DNA of 64,000 nucleotides from Alteribacillus sp041949975. GTDB taxonomy: Bacteria; Bacillota; Bacilli; Bacillales; Marinococcaceae. The notes under the pieces are model-generated. The model was not told where the DNA came from and did no database searches. It saw nothing but the letters and a program-made list of their open reading frames with translations. Location of the stretch: NCBI RefSeq assembly GCF_041949975.1, contig NZ_JBHFQG010000013.1:1-64000 (forward strand). The letters are read 5' to 3'. The translations under genes were made by a program, and so were the position numbers. This document shows positions 27,190-36,996 of this stretch, one piece after another. How positions within the stretch are numbered: the first letter of the stretch is position 1; every line of letters starts with the position of its first letter.

Positions 27190-27555
27190 TTATGAATAAA
27201 CTTTTGGATTTTTTTCAATAATGGCGTTAACTACATATTTGTGAAAAAACCATTCGCCAACACCGATAAGAAGAGCTGATAAAAAGGCCAAAATAAATGG
27301 AACAGGTTCATTGAGAACAAATGGACCGATAAGCCAAATGACTAATGTGCATAATCCGATATCTGCAATCGTAGAAACAGAATTATTGGTTGCATTTAAT
27401 ATAAATAAATCTCCAATAATATATGCAGCCCCAACAACTATTAGGGTTAGTCCTATTGTGTTTCCAATAGCATAACCATTAGCTAATGACAAAATGGTAA
27501 TGAGCACAAACATTACTAGTGCTGTTTTAATAATTAACGCAATTATATGCTTCAT
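27190..27555 (-). CDS. DUF2512 (YndM-like) membrane protein
   Basis: A 121-residue protein with four hydrophobic helices and the DUF2512 pattern: KHIIALIIKTALVMFVL start, AYIIGDLFILNATNN in the middle and GEWFFHKYVV near the end. Function unknown; members are common in spore-forming Bacillaceae. It lies upstream of the CotF pair on the same strand, though a 100-base gap suggests separate transcription. Confidence 0.8.
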   Translation of the reverse strand: MKHIIALIIKTALVMFVLITILSLANGYAIGNTIGLTLIVVGAAYIIGDLFILNATNNSVSTIADIGLCTLVIWLIGPFVLNEPVPFILAFLSALLIGVGEWFFHKYVVNAIIEKNPKVYS

Positions 27556-28025
27556 TTTTTCTTACTCCTTCCTGTTTTAAGCTTCTTTTATCTTTTGTAA
27601 AGTTAAAGAAGTTATGTATATGCATGTATGCCCCTTTGTTTTAATTATTTATATGTAATGACTCGGTATTACCTGACTGTTATTCTTCTTGTCATCGTAC
27701 CCGGAAATAAAGAGGGGATATTTTCCTGTTAAAGGAGAAGCCGAGCTCTTTACCTTAGTAACGACAATCACCTCTGTTCATAAAAACCCCTTATATAGCG
27801 TATCTCAATATGACAAAAACTTTATTTTACATAAATTTACTATATATTTTTTCCTAAATTGAAAATACTACTAGAGCTCTTTTCTTTAGCGGAAAAAATT
27901 TTACAAAAGTTCGTTTGTGATTTTATCTATGTGCAACCAAATATCCTTAAGAGGCACTACGGCCTGGGAATTACCGAGGACGATAATCGATTACAACTTT
28001 AATTACCGAAGGAAGGGAATAAAAA
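27556..28025. other. divergent intergenic region, no gene seen
   Basis: AT-rich spacer of 470 bases between the divergent DUF2512 and formate/nitrite channel genes. It should hold both promoters, but none could be picked with confidence. AATTACCGA occurs twice just before the channel gene (about 27970 and 28001), a possible regulator site. Confidence 0.35.
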
Positions 28026-28802
28026 ATGGCATTTCATCCACCCAAAGAAACAGCACAGCAAGCAATGGAGCACGGTATAAAAAAGGCAAGTTTTCCATTA
28101 ATTAGTTTAGTTATCTTAGGTTTTTTAGCCGGAGCTTTTCTCGGCTTTGGTTATTTATTAGACATTCGCGTAACTGGGAATTTACCAGAGGAAATATGGG
28201 GATCGCTAACAGCATTTATTGGCGGCGCTGTCTTCCCAGTTGGTCTCATATTTGTATTGCTCGCAGGCGGTGAACTAGTTACAGGAAATATGATGGCCGT
28301 CTCCACGGCAAGGTTTACTGGGAAGATCAAGACCATTCAAGTTTTAAAAAACTGGGTGATCATAACCATAACCAATTTCATTGGTGCCGTATTTGTCGCC
28401 TACTTTTTTGGACATATCCTTGGATTGACGGAAACAGGACCTTATTTAGAAAAAACGGTCGAAGTTGCCGGGGCTAAGCTTGAAGATCCCTTTATTGAAG
28501 CGTTTATCTCAGGTATTGGAGCCAACTGGCTGGTATGTTTAGCTGTATGGCTGAATTATAGTTCAGATGACTTGGGTGGTAAGATTCTCGGTATTTGGTT
28601 TCCGATTATGGCGTTTGTCGCCATCGGTTTCCAGCACGTCGTTGCGAATATGTTTGTGATCCCGGCTGCGATTTTTGCCGGATACTATAGCTGGTGGGAA
28701 TATTTTGAAAACTTTGTTGCCGTATTCCTTGGGAACATGGTTGGAGGAGCCATATTTGTTGGAGGATTTTACTGGAGGGCTTATTTGAAAGAAAAAATAT
28801 AA
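28026..28802 (+). CDS. formate/nitrite transporter (FNT family)
   Basis: A 258-residue membrane protein with six helices and FNT features: LAGGELVTGNMMAV (the first conserved loop), GIGANWLVCLAVWL (the second), and the central histidine in GFQHVVANMF. FNT proteins are pentameric channels for formate, nitrite or hydrosulfide, usually proton-linked. The ion cannot be read from the sequence, and no formate or nitrite enzyme is nearby. AAGGAAGGG is the ribosome site. Confidence 0.9.
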   Translation: MAFHPPKETAQQAMEHGIKKASFPLISLVILGFLAGAFLGFGYLLDIRVTGNLPEEIWGSLTAFIGGAVFPVGLIFVLLAGGELVTGNMMAVSTARFTGKIKTIQVLKNWVIITITNFIGAVFVAYFFGHILGLTETGPYLEKTVEVAGAKLEDPFIEAFISGIGANWLVCLAVWLNYSSDDLGGKILGIWFPIMAFVAIGFQHVVANMFVIPAAIFAGYYSWWEYFENFVAVFLGNMVGGAIFVGGFYWRAYLKEKI

Positions 28803-29150
28803 CCATTAGCATCTACCTTATAAAGGTATGTTGTTCCATCCTTAAATTGTGACGTGTTTTCAGCAGGCTCTACAATCCGAACATTAGGCTCACTACTTAC
28901 CGCTTCGACGGATGAGATAATTATTATGTTTCCATTTGATATTATGTTCTTCATAGCTGTTTGAATTCCCGCCATTTTTCAAATTCAAATCTAGGGCTTT
29001 ACTCTATTCCTCTAACGTGATATCAGGAAATGTTGTATTTCCTACACCCCTAACATTATTAACAAAGACGTTTAAGTATCCGTGAACATCAATAATCTGG
29101 AGACAATCCCCTTCCCAATTCCTGCTGCACCCCAGTTACAATTGCGTAAA
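28781..29150 (-). pseudogene. short-chain dehydrogenase/reductase relic
   Basis: Read on the minus strand, pieces in different frames follow the SDR order: AIVTG with GIGKGIV near 29130-29090 (the NAD motif), FVNNVRGVGNTTFPDITLEE followed by a stop near 29010-29060, then AGIQTAMKNIISNGNIIIISSVEA near 28910-28970. The active-site Tyr region is lost and stops interrupt the frame. It overlaps the end of the channel gene by a few bases and is certainly not functional. Confidence 0.65.
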
Positions 29151-29403
29151 AGATTTAATAGAAGTAATTATCCTTAGTCTAAATTTGAAGTACTTTACAT
29201 TGCTTAATAATTTCCATAAGTCCTTCTCTAATCTGTTCACCAACTCAAGAGATACTCTAAACTCTAGCAGTTGGTTCCCTAATTCAAGTCATATTACTAC
29301 ACTCCTTATGAATAATGAATTCATTAGATGAGATAGGAGTAGTTACCTGAAATGGTTTATCATCACTCACCATGATAAAAATACATCAAAGGGAGAAGTC
29401 GAT

Positions 29404-29649
29404 ATGGCTAAAAAAGAAAGAAGAAAAAAACCTTTCTACAAAAAGTGGTGGGTTTGGGGCACTCGCAATAATTATTATTGCTGCAACCTCAAGTGGTGCC
29501 GAAGACGAGGAGGCAGCTGAGAATGATAAAGAGATTGAAGCAGATCTACTAGCGCCGAAGCCGAAGAAAATACCGAAAACTCTTCTGATGAGGCAGAGGA
29601 ACAGTCATCAGAAAAGAGATGTTTATAAATATTGCGATTTGGGGTGATA
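29404..29649 (+). pseudogene. truncated, frameshifted membrane-anchored protein (DUF4352-type N-terminus)
   Basis: Starts MAKKERRKKPFYKKWWVWG after AAGGGAG, then continues in a second frame as ALAIIIIAATSSGAEDEEAAENDKE and in a third as AEENTENSSDEAEEQSSEK. Put together this is the basic N-terminus, single membrane helix and acidic linker typical of Bacillaceae DUF4352/DUF5105 proteins. The extracellular domain is missing. Two frameshifts and the truncation make it a relic. Confidence 0.6.
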
Positions 29650-29695
29650 GTAAAAAGGGTAAATGATGAGGCTATTGTGAAAGAGAGGTAGTAAG

Positions 29696-30799
29696 ATGAA
29701 GAAACAGCCATTGATTTTTTCTGCATCTATTGGACATGGTCATAATCAGGCTGCTAAAGCTCTAAAGCATGAATTTAATAATCAAGGCTTTTATCCTGAA
29801 ACGGTTGATACCTTTCGCGCAATTAGCCCAATTCTTCATAACTTTATGCTTAACAGTTATATTCGTCTTTTGAGATTAACCCCTTTTATATGGAGAAAAA
29901 TTTATTTTTATGCAGAAGAACATTCATTGTTTTTATTATTAGATCGCTTTGGTTCACTTTTTATTGAACATTTGTATGAGATAATGTATAGGCAGAACTG
30001 TCCATTTATCATTTCAACTCATCCATTTGTAACTGCTTTTTTATCAAGAGTCAAACAGATAAAGCAATTAGATTTCCCTTTATATACTGTTATTACGGAC
30101 TTTGTATTACACCCTGCTTATATTAGGAAGGAAATTGATGGGTACTTTACAGCATCGCCTAAAATTGAGGAATTTGCTAATTTGTATAACGTTTCTTCAC
30201 AGCTTTTTTTTTCAACGGGGATTCCAATCTCGAACAATAAATGTTTACACTTATCAAAATGGAAGGCCCGATATGAATTAAGGCTTGAGCAGGACAAGAA
30301 AACATTATTAATAGCAGGTGGAGGCATGGGTTTAACAAATTACGTACATGTCATACAAGTATTAGAGCATTTACAGGAAAAGATCCAGATTTTATGTATG
30401 GTAGGACATAACCATAGAGCAAAACATAGAATATTTCGACAGAAAAGTAAGCACACAATTAAGGTAATCGAGTTCACTGATAGATTTTTGTTATATTTAA
30501 AGGCCAGTGATGGTATTCTCTCTAAAGCAGGAGGATTAACCATGGCGGAAGCTCTTGCTTGTGAAACACCCATTATTATTTTTAACCCCGTTCCAGGTCA
30601 CGAGGAACAGAATGCGAATTATTTAATAAATGAAGGTGCTGCGGTAAAAATAAATCGGTGTATTCAATTACCCGGTGTTTTAGAAAGAGTTTTATATCAG
30701 AAAACATTTTATACAGACCTACAATATCATGCAAAAATGTTGAAAAAACCGAATGCAGCAAATCAAATTGTAGAACGGATACTTAAGTTAATTGATTAA
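29696..30799 (+). CDS. MGDG-synthase-like glycosyltransferase (UgtP family)
   Basis: A 367-residue GT28 glycosyltransferase: an N-terminal MGDG_synth domain (IFSASIGHGHNQAAKAL) and a C-terminal domain binding a UDP-sugar (LLIAGGGMGLTN, KASDGILSKAGGLTMAEALA, NPVPGHEEQNA). It likely adds a sugar to diacylglycerol or a related membrane lipid. It is somewhat shorter than UgtP. It stands alone after two relics; the AGAGGTAGTAAG ribosome site precedes the ATG. Confidence 0.85.
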   Translation: MKKQPLIFSASIGHGHNQAAKALKHEFNNQGFYPETVDTFRAISPILHNFMLNSYIRLLRLTPFIWRKIYFYAEEHSLFLLLDRFGSLFIEHLYEIMYRQNCPFIISTHPFVTAFLSRVKQIKQLDFPLYTVITDFVLHPAYIRKEIDGYFTASPKIEEFANLYNVSSQLFFSTGIPISNNKCLHLSKWKARYELRLEQDKKTLLIAGGGMGLTNYVHVIQVLEHLQEKIQILCMVGHNHRAKHRIFRQKSKHTIKVIEFTDRFLLYLKASDGILSKAGGLTMAEALACETPIIIFNPVPGHEEQNANYLINEGAAVKINRCIQLPGVLERVLYQKTFYTDLQYHAKMLKKPNAANQIVERILKLID

Positions 30800-31206
30800 G
30801 GAGAGGGCTTGATACTAATGAAAGAAATTTTTCCTTGAGACAGCTAGAATCAGACGGGTTAATCCTTAATAAATGATGGATTTTCCCCCATTCTTAATAT
30901 GGTATTCCTACCCCTTACGACATGAAGCAGCACTGACAAATAGGTAAAAGGATCAAAATTCCATATAATTTACAAACTGTGAATGAAGGACTAGTGAATG
31001 AAACAGGCGTATTTCTTATTATAGGAGTGCGCCTGTTTCAATGTATGCACTCACGCTTTAGGATTGTGAAAAAGAGCTAGATTGTTTAAACCACCCTAAT
31101 AAAATGTATTAAAAATTTTAGAGTGGGGTGTCTTAATCATTCCCCAGAATATTTTTCCCCATTTGAAACAAAGATATATAGAGTAAACTGACTAGGGGGA
31201 ATTGGT
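30800..31206. other. intergenic region with a strong stem-loop
   Basis: No gene is seen. TGAAACAGGCG (30999-31009) pairs perfectly with CGCCTGTTTCA (31030-31040); there is no T-run, so it may be a weak terminator or an mRNA-end structure. Confidence 0.5.
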
Positions 31207-31818
31207 TTGGATTTACATTTCATATGGAAAGCTATCGTTATTGTTATTGGTGGAACATTTATTTTACGTATGGCTGGAAGAAAATCGATTTCACAGCTGA
31301 CGGTTGCTCAGACCGTCATGATGATTGCCGTTGGTTCATTAATTGTTCAGCCAGTAAGCGACAGAAACATTTGGATTACGATGGTGATTACATTTTTGCT
31401 TGTACTTACGCTTCTTTTTATTGAATACATCGTATTGAAATCGGATAAGCTGGAAAGCTTTTTTTATGGAAAGTCACTCATAGTGGTAGAAAATGGTCAA
31501 ATTAATCAAACAAATTTAGCAAAATTACGTTTAACCGTTGATATGCTTGAAGTACGAATAAGACAGCAAGGCATTGAAAAGATAAGTGATATACAATGGG
31601 CAACGATAGAATCAAACGGTCAGTTAGGATATCTGCTAAAACCCGAAAAGCAATACGCTACCAAGAAAGACATACAAATGCTGATCTCAATGGTACAAGC
31701 GAAAATGCCTTATTCGCCTATTCAAACTCCCGTTTCTCAATCAAGTGTATCAGACAATATTTTTAAGGAAGTTAAAAATAAAGGGCATGCAGAAGAACAT
31801 CCAGAACATTTGAAGTGA
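31207..31818 (+). CDS. DUF421 family membrane protein (YetF-like)
   Basis: A 203-residue protein with three N-terminal membrane helices and a cytosolic DUF421 domain (GRKSISQLTVAQTVMMIAVGS, then VVENGQINQTNLAKLRLTVDML and IQWATIESNGQLGY). The TTG at 31207 follows AGGGGGA. DUF421 proteins are found in spore-forming bacteria and often lie in spoVA-type clusters, where a role in spore heat resistance or germination is suspected. The next gene (ClC) starts just after its end, so the two are co-translated. Confidence 0.85.
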   Translation: MDLHFIWKAIVIVIGGTFILRMAGRKSISQLTVAQTVMMIAVGSLIVQPVSDRNIWITMVITFLLVLTLLFIEYIVLKSDKLESFFYGKSLIVVENGQINQTNLAKLRLTVDMLEVRIRQQGIEKISDIQWATIESNGQLGYLLKPEKQYATKKDIQMLISMVQAKMPYSPIQTPVSQSSVSDNIFKEVKNKGHAEEHPEHLK

Positions 31819-31829
31819 GGGATGACAGA

Positions 31830-33134
31830 ATGGACACAAAGCTTAAGTACAAGACATTTGTTTCAGTTCTTTCTAAATGGATAATTTTTGGAGGGGTTAT
31901 CGGTGTAGTCGTAGGATCATTTACGACTTTCCTGCTAGAGACCAACGATTTCCTTGGAGTGGTGCGAGAAAAAAATTCGTGGCTTATATTATTTCTCCCT
32001 CTGGGAGGAATCGTGTTAGGTTACATATATATGAACTACGGAAAGAAGTTTGAAAAAAACACGTTAAACGACGCTGCTGAAGTAAATAATTTAGTGATAG
32101 ACGCGGTGCATGGTAAAAAAAAGATTCTGCGTCGGATGGGACCCATCGTTTATTTGGGTACATTTATAACAGTCTTCTTTGGCGGGTCAACGGGAAGAGA
32201 AAGCGCAGCCATACAAATGGGAGGAAGTGTAGCGGAAGCAATCAACCAATTTTTAAAGGTAAACATACTTGATACAAAAATTTTACTGATGAGTGGTATA
32301 AGTGCTGGATTTGGTGCAGCCTTTGGAACCCCCATGGCAGGTGCTGTTTTTGGTATGGAAATGGCTGCTTTAGGGAAAATAAAGTTCGAAGCACTTGTAC
32401 CTTGTCTTGTGGGAAGCTTTGTCGGTCACTATATCACGACAGCAGCTTGGGGCCATGAACACGAAGAATTGATGATACAAACAGTACCAGAACTATCCGT
32501 GATTGCATTTGTCAAAGTGATTCTAGTATCTGTTATTTTCAGCCTTTTAAGTATTTCATACTGCCAATTAAGACACGGTATACAAAATGTTTCCGAGAAA
32601 TATTTAAAGAAAAACCATATGAAAAGAGCCTTTGTTGGGGGGCTTATCATTGTAGTATTAACTTTCATCGTGGGTTCACAAGATTACAATGGTCGTGGTT
32701 TGGAAATGCTCGAACAATCCTTTAAAGAAGATGTTCCCCCCTTTGCTTTTTTGGGCAAACTAGTATTTACAGCAGTTACACTTGGAACTGGATTTGTCGG
32801 CGGTGAAGCCATCCCTTTATTTTTTATGGGAGCAACATTAGGGAATACATTATACACATTCATTGATTTACCTATGTCCTTCCTCGCTGCTTTAGGAATG
32901 ATCGCTGCTTTTTGTGGTGGTGCTAATACTCCCATAACAGCGTTCCTATTGGCAATGGAGATGTTTGATGGCAAAGGAGTAGAGTACTTTTTTATTGCTT
33001 GCATTGTAAGTTATATCTTTTCAGGACACCATGGACTTTGGCCTTCTCAAACAATATATGAGCCGAAGAGCAGGTTATATAATATCGCTAATGAAGAAAC
33101 CATTGGCAATATTGAAAAAAAGAAAAAGCTTTAG
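31830..33134 (+). CDS. ClC-type voltage-gated chloride channel family protein
   Basis: A 434-residue membrane protein of ClC fold. The ATG at 31830 is preferred over an upstream GTG because GAGGG lies 8 bases before it. The gating-glutamate motif reads GGSTGRESAAIQMG (GREGP in classical ClC), GAAFGTPMAGAVFG follows, and the late filter motif reads GGEAIPLFFMGA. The early GSGIP filter motif is not seen, so the ion may not be chloride, or the member is divergent. It overlaps or abuts the DUF421 gene and is probably in one operon with it. Confidence 0.8.
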   Translation: MDTKLKYKTFVSVLSKWIIFGGVIGVVVGSFTTFLLETNDFLGVVREKNSWLILFLPLGGIVLGYIYMNYGKKFEKNTLNDAAEVNNLVIDAVHGKKKILRRMGPIVYLGTFITVFFGGSTGRESAAIQMGGSVAEAINQFLKVNILDTKILLMSGISAGFGAAFGTPMAGAVFGMEMAALGKIKFEALVPCLVGSFVGHYITTAAWGHEHEELMIQTVPELSVIAFVKVILVSVIFSLLSISYCQLRHGIQNVSEKYLKKNHMKRAFVGGLIIVVLTFIVGSQDYNGRGLEMLEQSFKEDVPPFAFLGKLVFTAVTLGTGFVGGEAIPLFFMGATLGNTLYTFIDLPMSFLAALGMIAAFCGGANTPITAFLLAMEMFDGKGVEYFFIACIVSYIFSGHHGLWPSQTIYEPKSRLYNIANEETIGNIEKKKKL

Positions 33135-33279
33135 CGCTTAGTCTTGCTAATGTCGTTGCTTAAACATCGGTGAAATAGAATCTATCATCCCAGCGTCGGG
33201 CAGTATGTCGCTTACTTACTTGCACTCTTATTTCCAGATATGAGGACTATAACGGGTAAAAAGAGGGTTAGCGGCAGTC

Positions 33280-33440
33280 TAACATGAGGTGGAAGTAGAG
33301 GACAGGATAGCTGTACTTCACCCAAAGTGAGTAAGATATTCGTTAGATGGAACGCGGAGTACTGGGAAACTAGCACGCTCCGTGTGGAGCAGGGAAAAAG
33401 CCGGAGGCCACATCAAACGTCTATCTGTTGGTGACATTTT
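33280..33440 (+). ncRNA. group II intron-like fragment (3' domains, no reverse transcriptase)
   Basis: Between the ClC and cardiolipin synthase genes lies GC-richer, structured, non-coding DNA. The stretch GATGGAACGCGGAGTACTGG, then a hairpin GCTCC-GTGT-GGAGC, AGGGAAAAAGCCGGAGG and CATCAAACGTCTATCTG recalls, from memory, the sequence just ahead of the reverse transcriptase gene in bacterial group II introns. No LtrA-type gene follows, and no intron 5' end (GUGYG) or domain V was located, so it is at best a relic. Confidence 0.5.
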
Positions 33441-33530
33441 TGAGTAAATAAATCTCAATTTCTTAATTTATGCCTTTGAAGACCGGGATTTTTAATTCTG
33501 AAATATCCTTGAAAATTGGTGGAACGCCCC

Positions 33531-34979
33531 CTATAAGAGAGGAGATAATAACCTGGATATTGATTCTTTAAATCTTACCCATAGTGGAAATTGTTGATAC
33601 TGGTCAAGAGTGAGTTCCCGAGAAACTTTTACATCCTCTTTAAATGTTTTTGTCAGTCTTTGAGCAAATTCTTCATCATATAGAAAGGCATTAACTTCAA
33701 AATCTAATTTGAAGCTTCTTACATCAATATTCGCTGTTCCAACAGAAGATATTTTTTCATCAACAATAATGATTTTAGCATGAATAAAACCATTGTCGTA
33801 TATATAGACCGTTGCCCCAGCCTTAAGTAATTCACCAATATAAGACAGAGTGGCCCAATATACAAATATGTGATCCGGTTTATTAGGAATCATAATTTTA
33901 ACCTCAACGCCAGAGAAACATGCAATTCGAAGGGCATCCAATAAACTTGTATCTGGAACAAAATAAGGAGTTTGGATAAGAACGGATTTTTTTGCTAATG
34001 AGATCATTTTAATATATCCATTTTTAATATATTCCCATTCAGAATCAGGTCCACTTGTAACAATTTGAATTCCGACACTTCCTTGAGATATATCTTCTGG
34101 AAAGTGATTTGGAATATAGGTATTTTTGTGATAATGGGATGCCTGATTCCAATCGAGGATAAAACGAGTCTGAAGCGCATGAACAGCTGTACCCTGTATC
34201 CTTAAATGTGTATCTCGCCAGTATCCAAATTTTGGATCTTCCCCTAGGTATTCATTGCCGACGTTAAAGCCGCCTACATAACCGATTTTTCCATCAATAA
34301 TGACTAACTTACGATGATTCCGATAATTCAACCGTAGATTGATGAGACGGAATTTGGAAGGAAAAAAGGCTTCCACCTTACCACCAGATTCACGAAGTTT
34401 TTTGAAAAATCGTTTCGTTAATCTCCTTGAACCCAAGTCATCATATATAACCCGTACTCTAACCCCTTCCTTTGCTTTTTTCGTCAAAACTTCTATGAGT
34501 CTTTTGCCGAGTTGGTCTTTTTTAATAATATAATACTGTACATGAATATGGTCTTTTGCCCCTTCGATATCTTTAAATAACCTGTCAAACTTCTCTTTAC
34601 CATCCGTAAATAATTCAGCCGAATTATCTTCAGTTAAGACAGTACCATTGTTAATTAAATGCATGTATATTAAATCTCTACTGTCTCTTATAGCTTGATT
34701 ATGAAATTGGAATTGGCGGGAACGAAGTTGGGCTAATTGAGTTCCTAACATTTTTTCGCTTCCAATTTTTTTACGGTCCTCCCATTGAAAGAGGTGATTA
34801 CGGCTAAGGTTTTGTCCTAAAAGAAGATACAAGACAAATCCGAGCAAAGGGATAAAAAATAAAACCAATAACCAAGCCCATGAGGAAGCTACATCTCTTC
34901 TTTCACGAAAAATAACAATAATCGCAAAAAAAATATTCAATACAATAACAACCCAGAGTAATAAGGAAGTAATATTCAT
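33531..34979 (-). CDS. cls: cardiolipin synthase
   Basis: A 482-residue phospholipase D-type enzyme. Two N-terminal membrane helices (within the first 60 residues) are followed by two HKD motifs: NHRKLVIIDG and IHAKIIIVDE. It condenses two phosphatidylglycerols to cardiolipin. The ATG at 34979 gives the usual length and follows GTGAGGAT; the frame stays open 96 bases further upstream but the extra residues are unlike the family. Cardiolipin synthase genes accompany mobile spoVA2mob/germination clusters in some Bacillus, which suits the neighbours here. Confidence 0.92.
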   Translation of the reverse strand: MNITSLLLWVVIVLNIFFAIIVIFRERRDVASSWAWLLVLFFIPLLGFVLYLLLGQNLSRNHLFQWEDRKKIGSEKMLGTQLAQLRSRQFQFHNQAIRDSRDLIYMHLINNGTVLTEDNSAELFTDGKEKFDRLFKDIEGAKDHIHVQYYIIKKDQLGKRLIEVLTKKAKEGVRVRVIYDDLGSRRLTKRFFKKLRESGGKVEAFFPSKFRLINLRLNYRNHRKLVIIDGKIGYVGGFNVGNEYLGEDPKFGYWRDTHLRIQGTAVHALQTRFILDWNQASHYHKNTYIPNHFPEDISQGSVGIQIVTSGPDSEWEYIKNGYIKMISLAKKSVLIQTPYFVPDTSLLDALRIACFSGVEVKIMIPNKPDHIFVYWATLSYIGELLKAGATVYIYDNGFIHAKIIIVDEKISSVGTANIDVRSFKLDFEVNAFLYDEEFAQRLTKTFKEDVKVSRELTLDQYQQFPLWVRFKESISRLLSPLL

Positions 34980-35490
34980 AATGAAATCCTCACTAAAAAC
35001 GTTATGCTTTCGCCACTTTTGTTCTTTCATAAGACTTTTATTTGGTTGAATTCTATTTAGTTGTTTCATTTCCATTTTATTTCTTTGTAGTTTTTCTTCT
35101 AATTGTTTGGGCAGACTTTACCTGTTGGTAAAAGGTTTTTCTATAAAATGGATGTTTCATTTCAACACATACAATAGAAGTTTAGGAGCTACAATTTTTA
35201 TTTGTGATTTGAGTGGGACGTGTTCTAAGCCAATAATTTCAATTCAAACATTTTAACTGGATAAATAAATAGATTTACGACTGGTTTTAGTAAAGAATAA
35301 AGCCTTTAGTTTGGTCCATTCAAGTATTTTTATCGTTGTAAATCCACGAATAGTATAGCCTTTCTAAGGATGTATTATAATTTATAATAATTTTAAATAT
35401 TAACAAGAGAAGAAAAATCTTGAAGGAAGGGGTAATAAATAAAATTTATTTCATTTATTTACAAAAAAATACATAATATCCGGTCTCTGA

Positions 35491-35694
35491 GTGACCGTAG
35501 CCAGTGATTTTAAAACAGCCGTAGCGAATGTAAAGAGTACTCAAGCTAGTTTTGAATCATTTGCATTGGCAACGGAAAATGAACAAGCAAAACAAATGTT
35601 CCAAAAAGCTGCACAACAAGCTCAATAACTGGTGGATAACGTATCTCCACTTGTTCAACAAATTGAACAAGAAGAACCTCAGTACAAAGAGTAG
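35491..35694 (+). pseudogene. DUF1657 family protein with internal stop
   Basis: From GTG 35491 the frame reads a DUF1657 protein: TVASDFKTAVANVKSTQASFE start, helical middle, then a TAA at 35626-35628 and, in the same frame, LVDNVSPLVQQIEQEEPQYKE to a normal stop. A single C-to-T change (CAA to TAA) in a Gln codon explains the stop. DUF1657 proteins of about 68 residues occur in spoVA-type clusters. No clear ribosome site precedes the GTG. A terminator follows at once, so the gene was recently intact. Confidence 0.75.
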
Positions 35695-35699
35695 AAAGT

Positions 35700-35746
35700 A
35701 AAAAGGCAAAGAAAGGTTGGTTAACTCAACCTTTCTTTACCTTTTT
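35700..35746 (+). terminator. rho-independent terminator
   Basis: AAAGAAAGGTTG (35708-35719) pairs with CAACCTTTCTTT (35727-35738), extended by AAAAGG and CCTTTT outside and followed by T-rich sequence. It terminates the DUF1657 gene. Confidence 0.85.
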
Positions 35747-35914
35747 ATGTCCACTTATTTATGTCCCCATATTAAGCAAACGAATTAGAATGAAAAGAGT
35801 GTTATAAATGAGTGAAGAAGATTAATATATGGTTTTTAGGCTGGCCGAGTCAACCCTCGAGGACTTGTCATTTAGAGCAAGGCGGCGCTTACACTTTTTT
35901 AGGGTTTTAGCTTT

Positions 35915-36994
35915 TTAAGAATCCACATGATTTAAAGGCGAGAGTTTTAGGTTATAGTCTACATTAATCTCCATTTGTTCCCATTTGTTTATCCATTCCT
36001 TATCATTTATTGGGCTTTCAAAAGGCTTTAGGGTGTATTTACCCATATGAAAAGGATCGACTTTTTTGTCTTGATATTTATTCAGCAATTGTTTTGTTTG
36101 TTTTTCCAAATGTGATTCCATTTCTTGTGTTAGGGCGTCCAATTCATCCTGCTTAGTTAAATCTTTTTCACCGAGATAATCCTCGATTTTGCCTTCCAAA
36201 TCAACTTGAACAGAAACAGATTTGTAATTGTTTTCAAATTCGACATCTACTTTGGAACGAATATGGCCTCCTAGAAGGGAAAATGCTGGTACTTTGAAAT
36301 ATTTCAGGTAGCGATGATTGTTTATAAGCTGAAAAATTTGCTCTTCCATTTCAGTCATGGTATCAACAAGCTTATCCTCTTTAAAAACAGCGGTTCCATT
36401 ATATGTTAAGTTTTCATTATCTGCTTTAAAGAATGGAAGCACTGGATCCGAAAGCGGTGTATATAAATTTTTCATAAATTGATGCAGATTGACAACCGTT
36501 ATTTCTCCTTTATTTTCGAAATGTCTTAACATCCGATAGAAGAAATAATCTATTTTTTCATGCTGTTCAAGTTGGTTGGAGATGTATTCATTAAAACTTC
36601 CGCTAACAACTACAAGGTACAGGCGTTGAGAGATATCTGGATCTGCCAGTAATGTATTAATCAATGTTTTTATGCCTTTTCTGGCAACTTCTTCATTGAT
36701 AACAATCATCCGGAGCTGGCCGACCTTTAATTCACGATAATTTTTCAGATTAAATTCTTTTCCGCTTTCTTTTATTAAATCTACCTCAAGGGTATAGATT
36801 TGTTTTTTTTCGGCAATCAATGGGGGCATGATTGTACTCATCTTGAATTTTTCACCTTCACCTTCTTCTATTGACCAAAATATGACAGGAGCAATCTCTT
36901 CAATTTGATTATTTTCTTTAAAGGGAGAACAGCCCGTTATCAAAATGACAGAGAAAATGATGGAGGTGAAAATTGTTTTTTTAAAATGTTCCAC
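35915..36994 (-). CDS. GerC-type germinant receptor lipoprotein (Ger(x)C family)
   Basis: A 359-residue lipoprotein with lipobox ITGC (Cys near residue 22). The architecture follows GerC proteins: domain 1 with IVINEEVARKGIKTLINTLLADPDIS (an N-domain hallmark), then a second domain, then a C-terminal domain with helical EMESHLEKQTKQLLNKY. It forms the third subunit of a nutrient receptor in the spore inner membrane. It is 2 bases after the GerB gene on the same strand. Confidence 0.9.
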   Translation of the reverse strand: MEHFKKTIFTSIIFSVILITGCSPFKENNQIEEIAPVIFWSIEEGEGEKFKMSTIMPPLIAEKKQIYTLEVDLIKESGKEFNLKNYRELKVGQLRMIVINEEVARKGIKTLINTLLADPDISQRLYLVVVSGSFNEYISNQLEQHEKIDYFFYRMLRHFENKGEITVVNLHQFMKNLYTPLSDPVLPFFKADNENLTYNGTAVFKEDKLVDTMTEMEEQIFQLINNHRYLKYFKVPAFSLLGGHIRSKVDVEFENNYKSVSVQVDLEGKIEDYLGEKDLTKQDELDALTQEMESHLEKQTKQLLNKYQDKKVDPFHMGKYTLKPFESPINDKEWINKWEQMEINVDYNLKLSPLNHVDS

Positions 36995-36996
36995 CT

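Noticed and set aside
27089..27190. SigK-type promoter before CotF pair 1
   Set aside because: A GATATGATA resembling CATANNNTA is present, but the -35 could not be supported at proper spacing.
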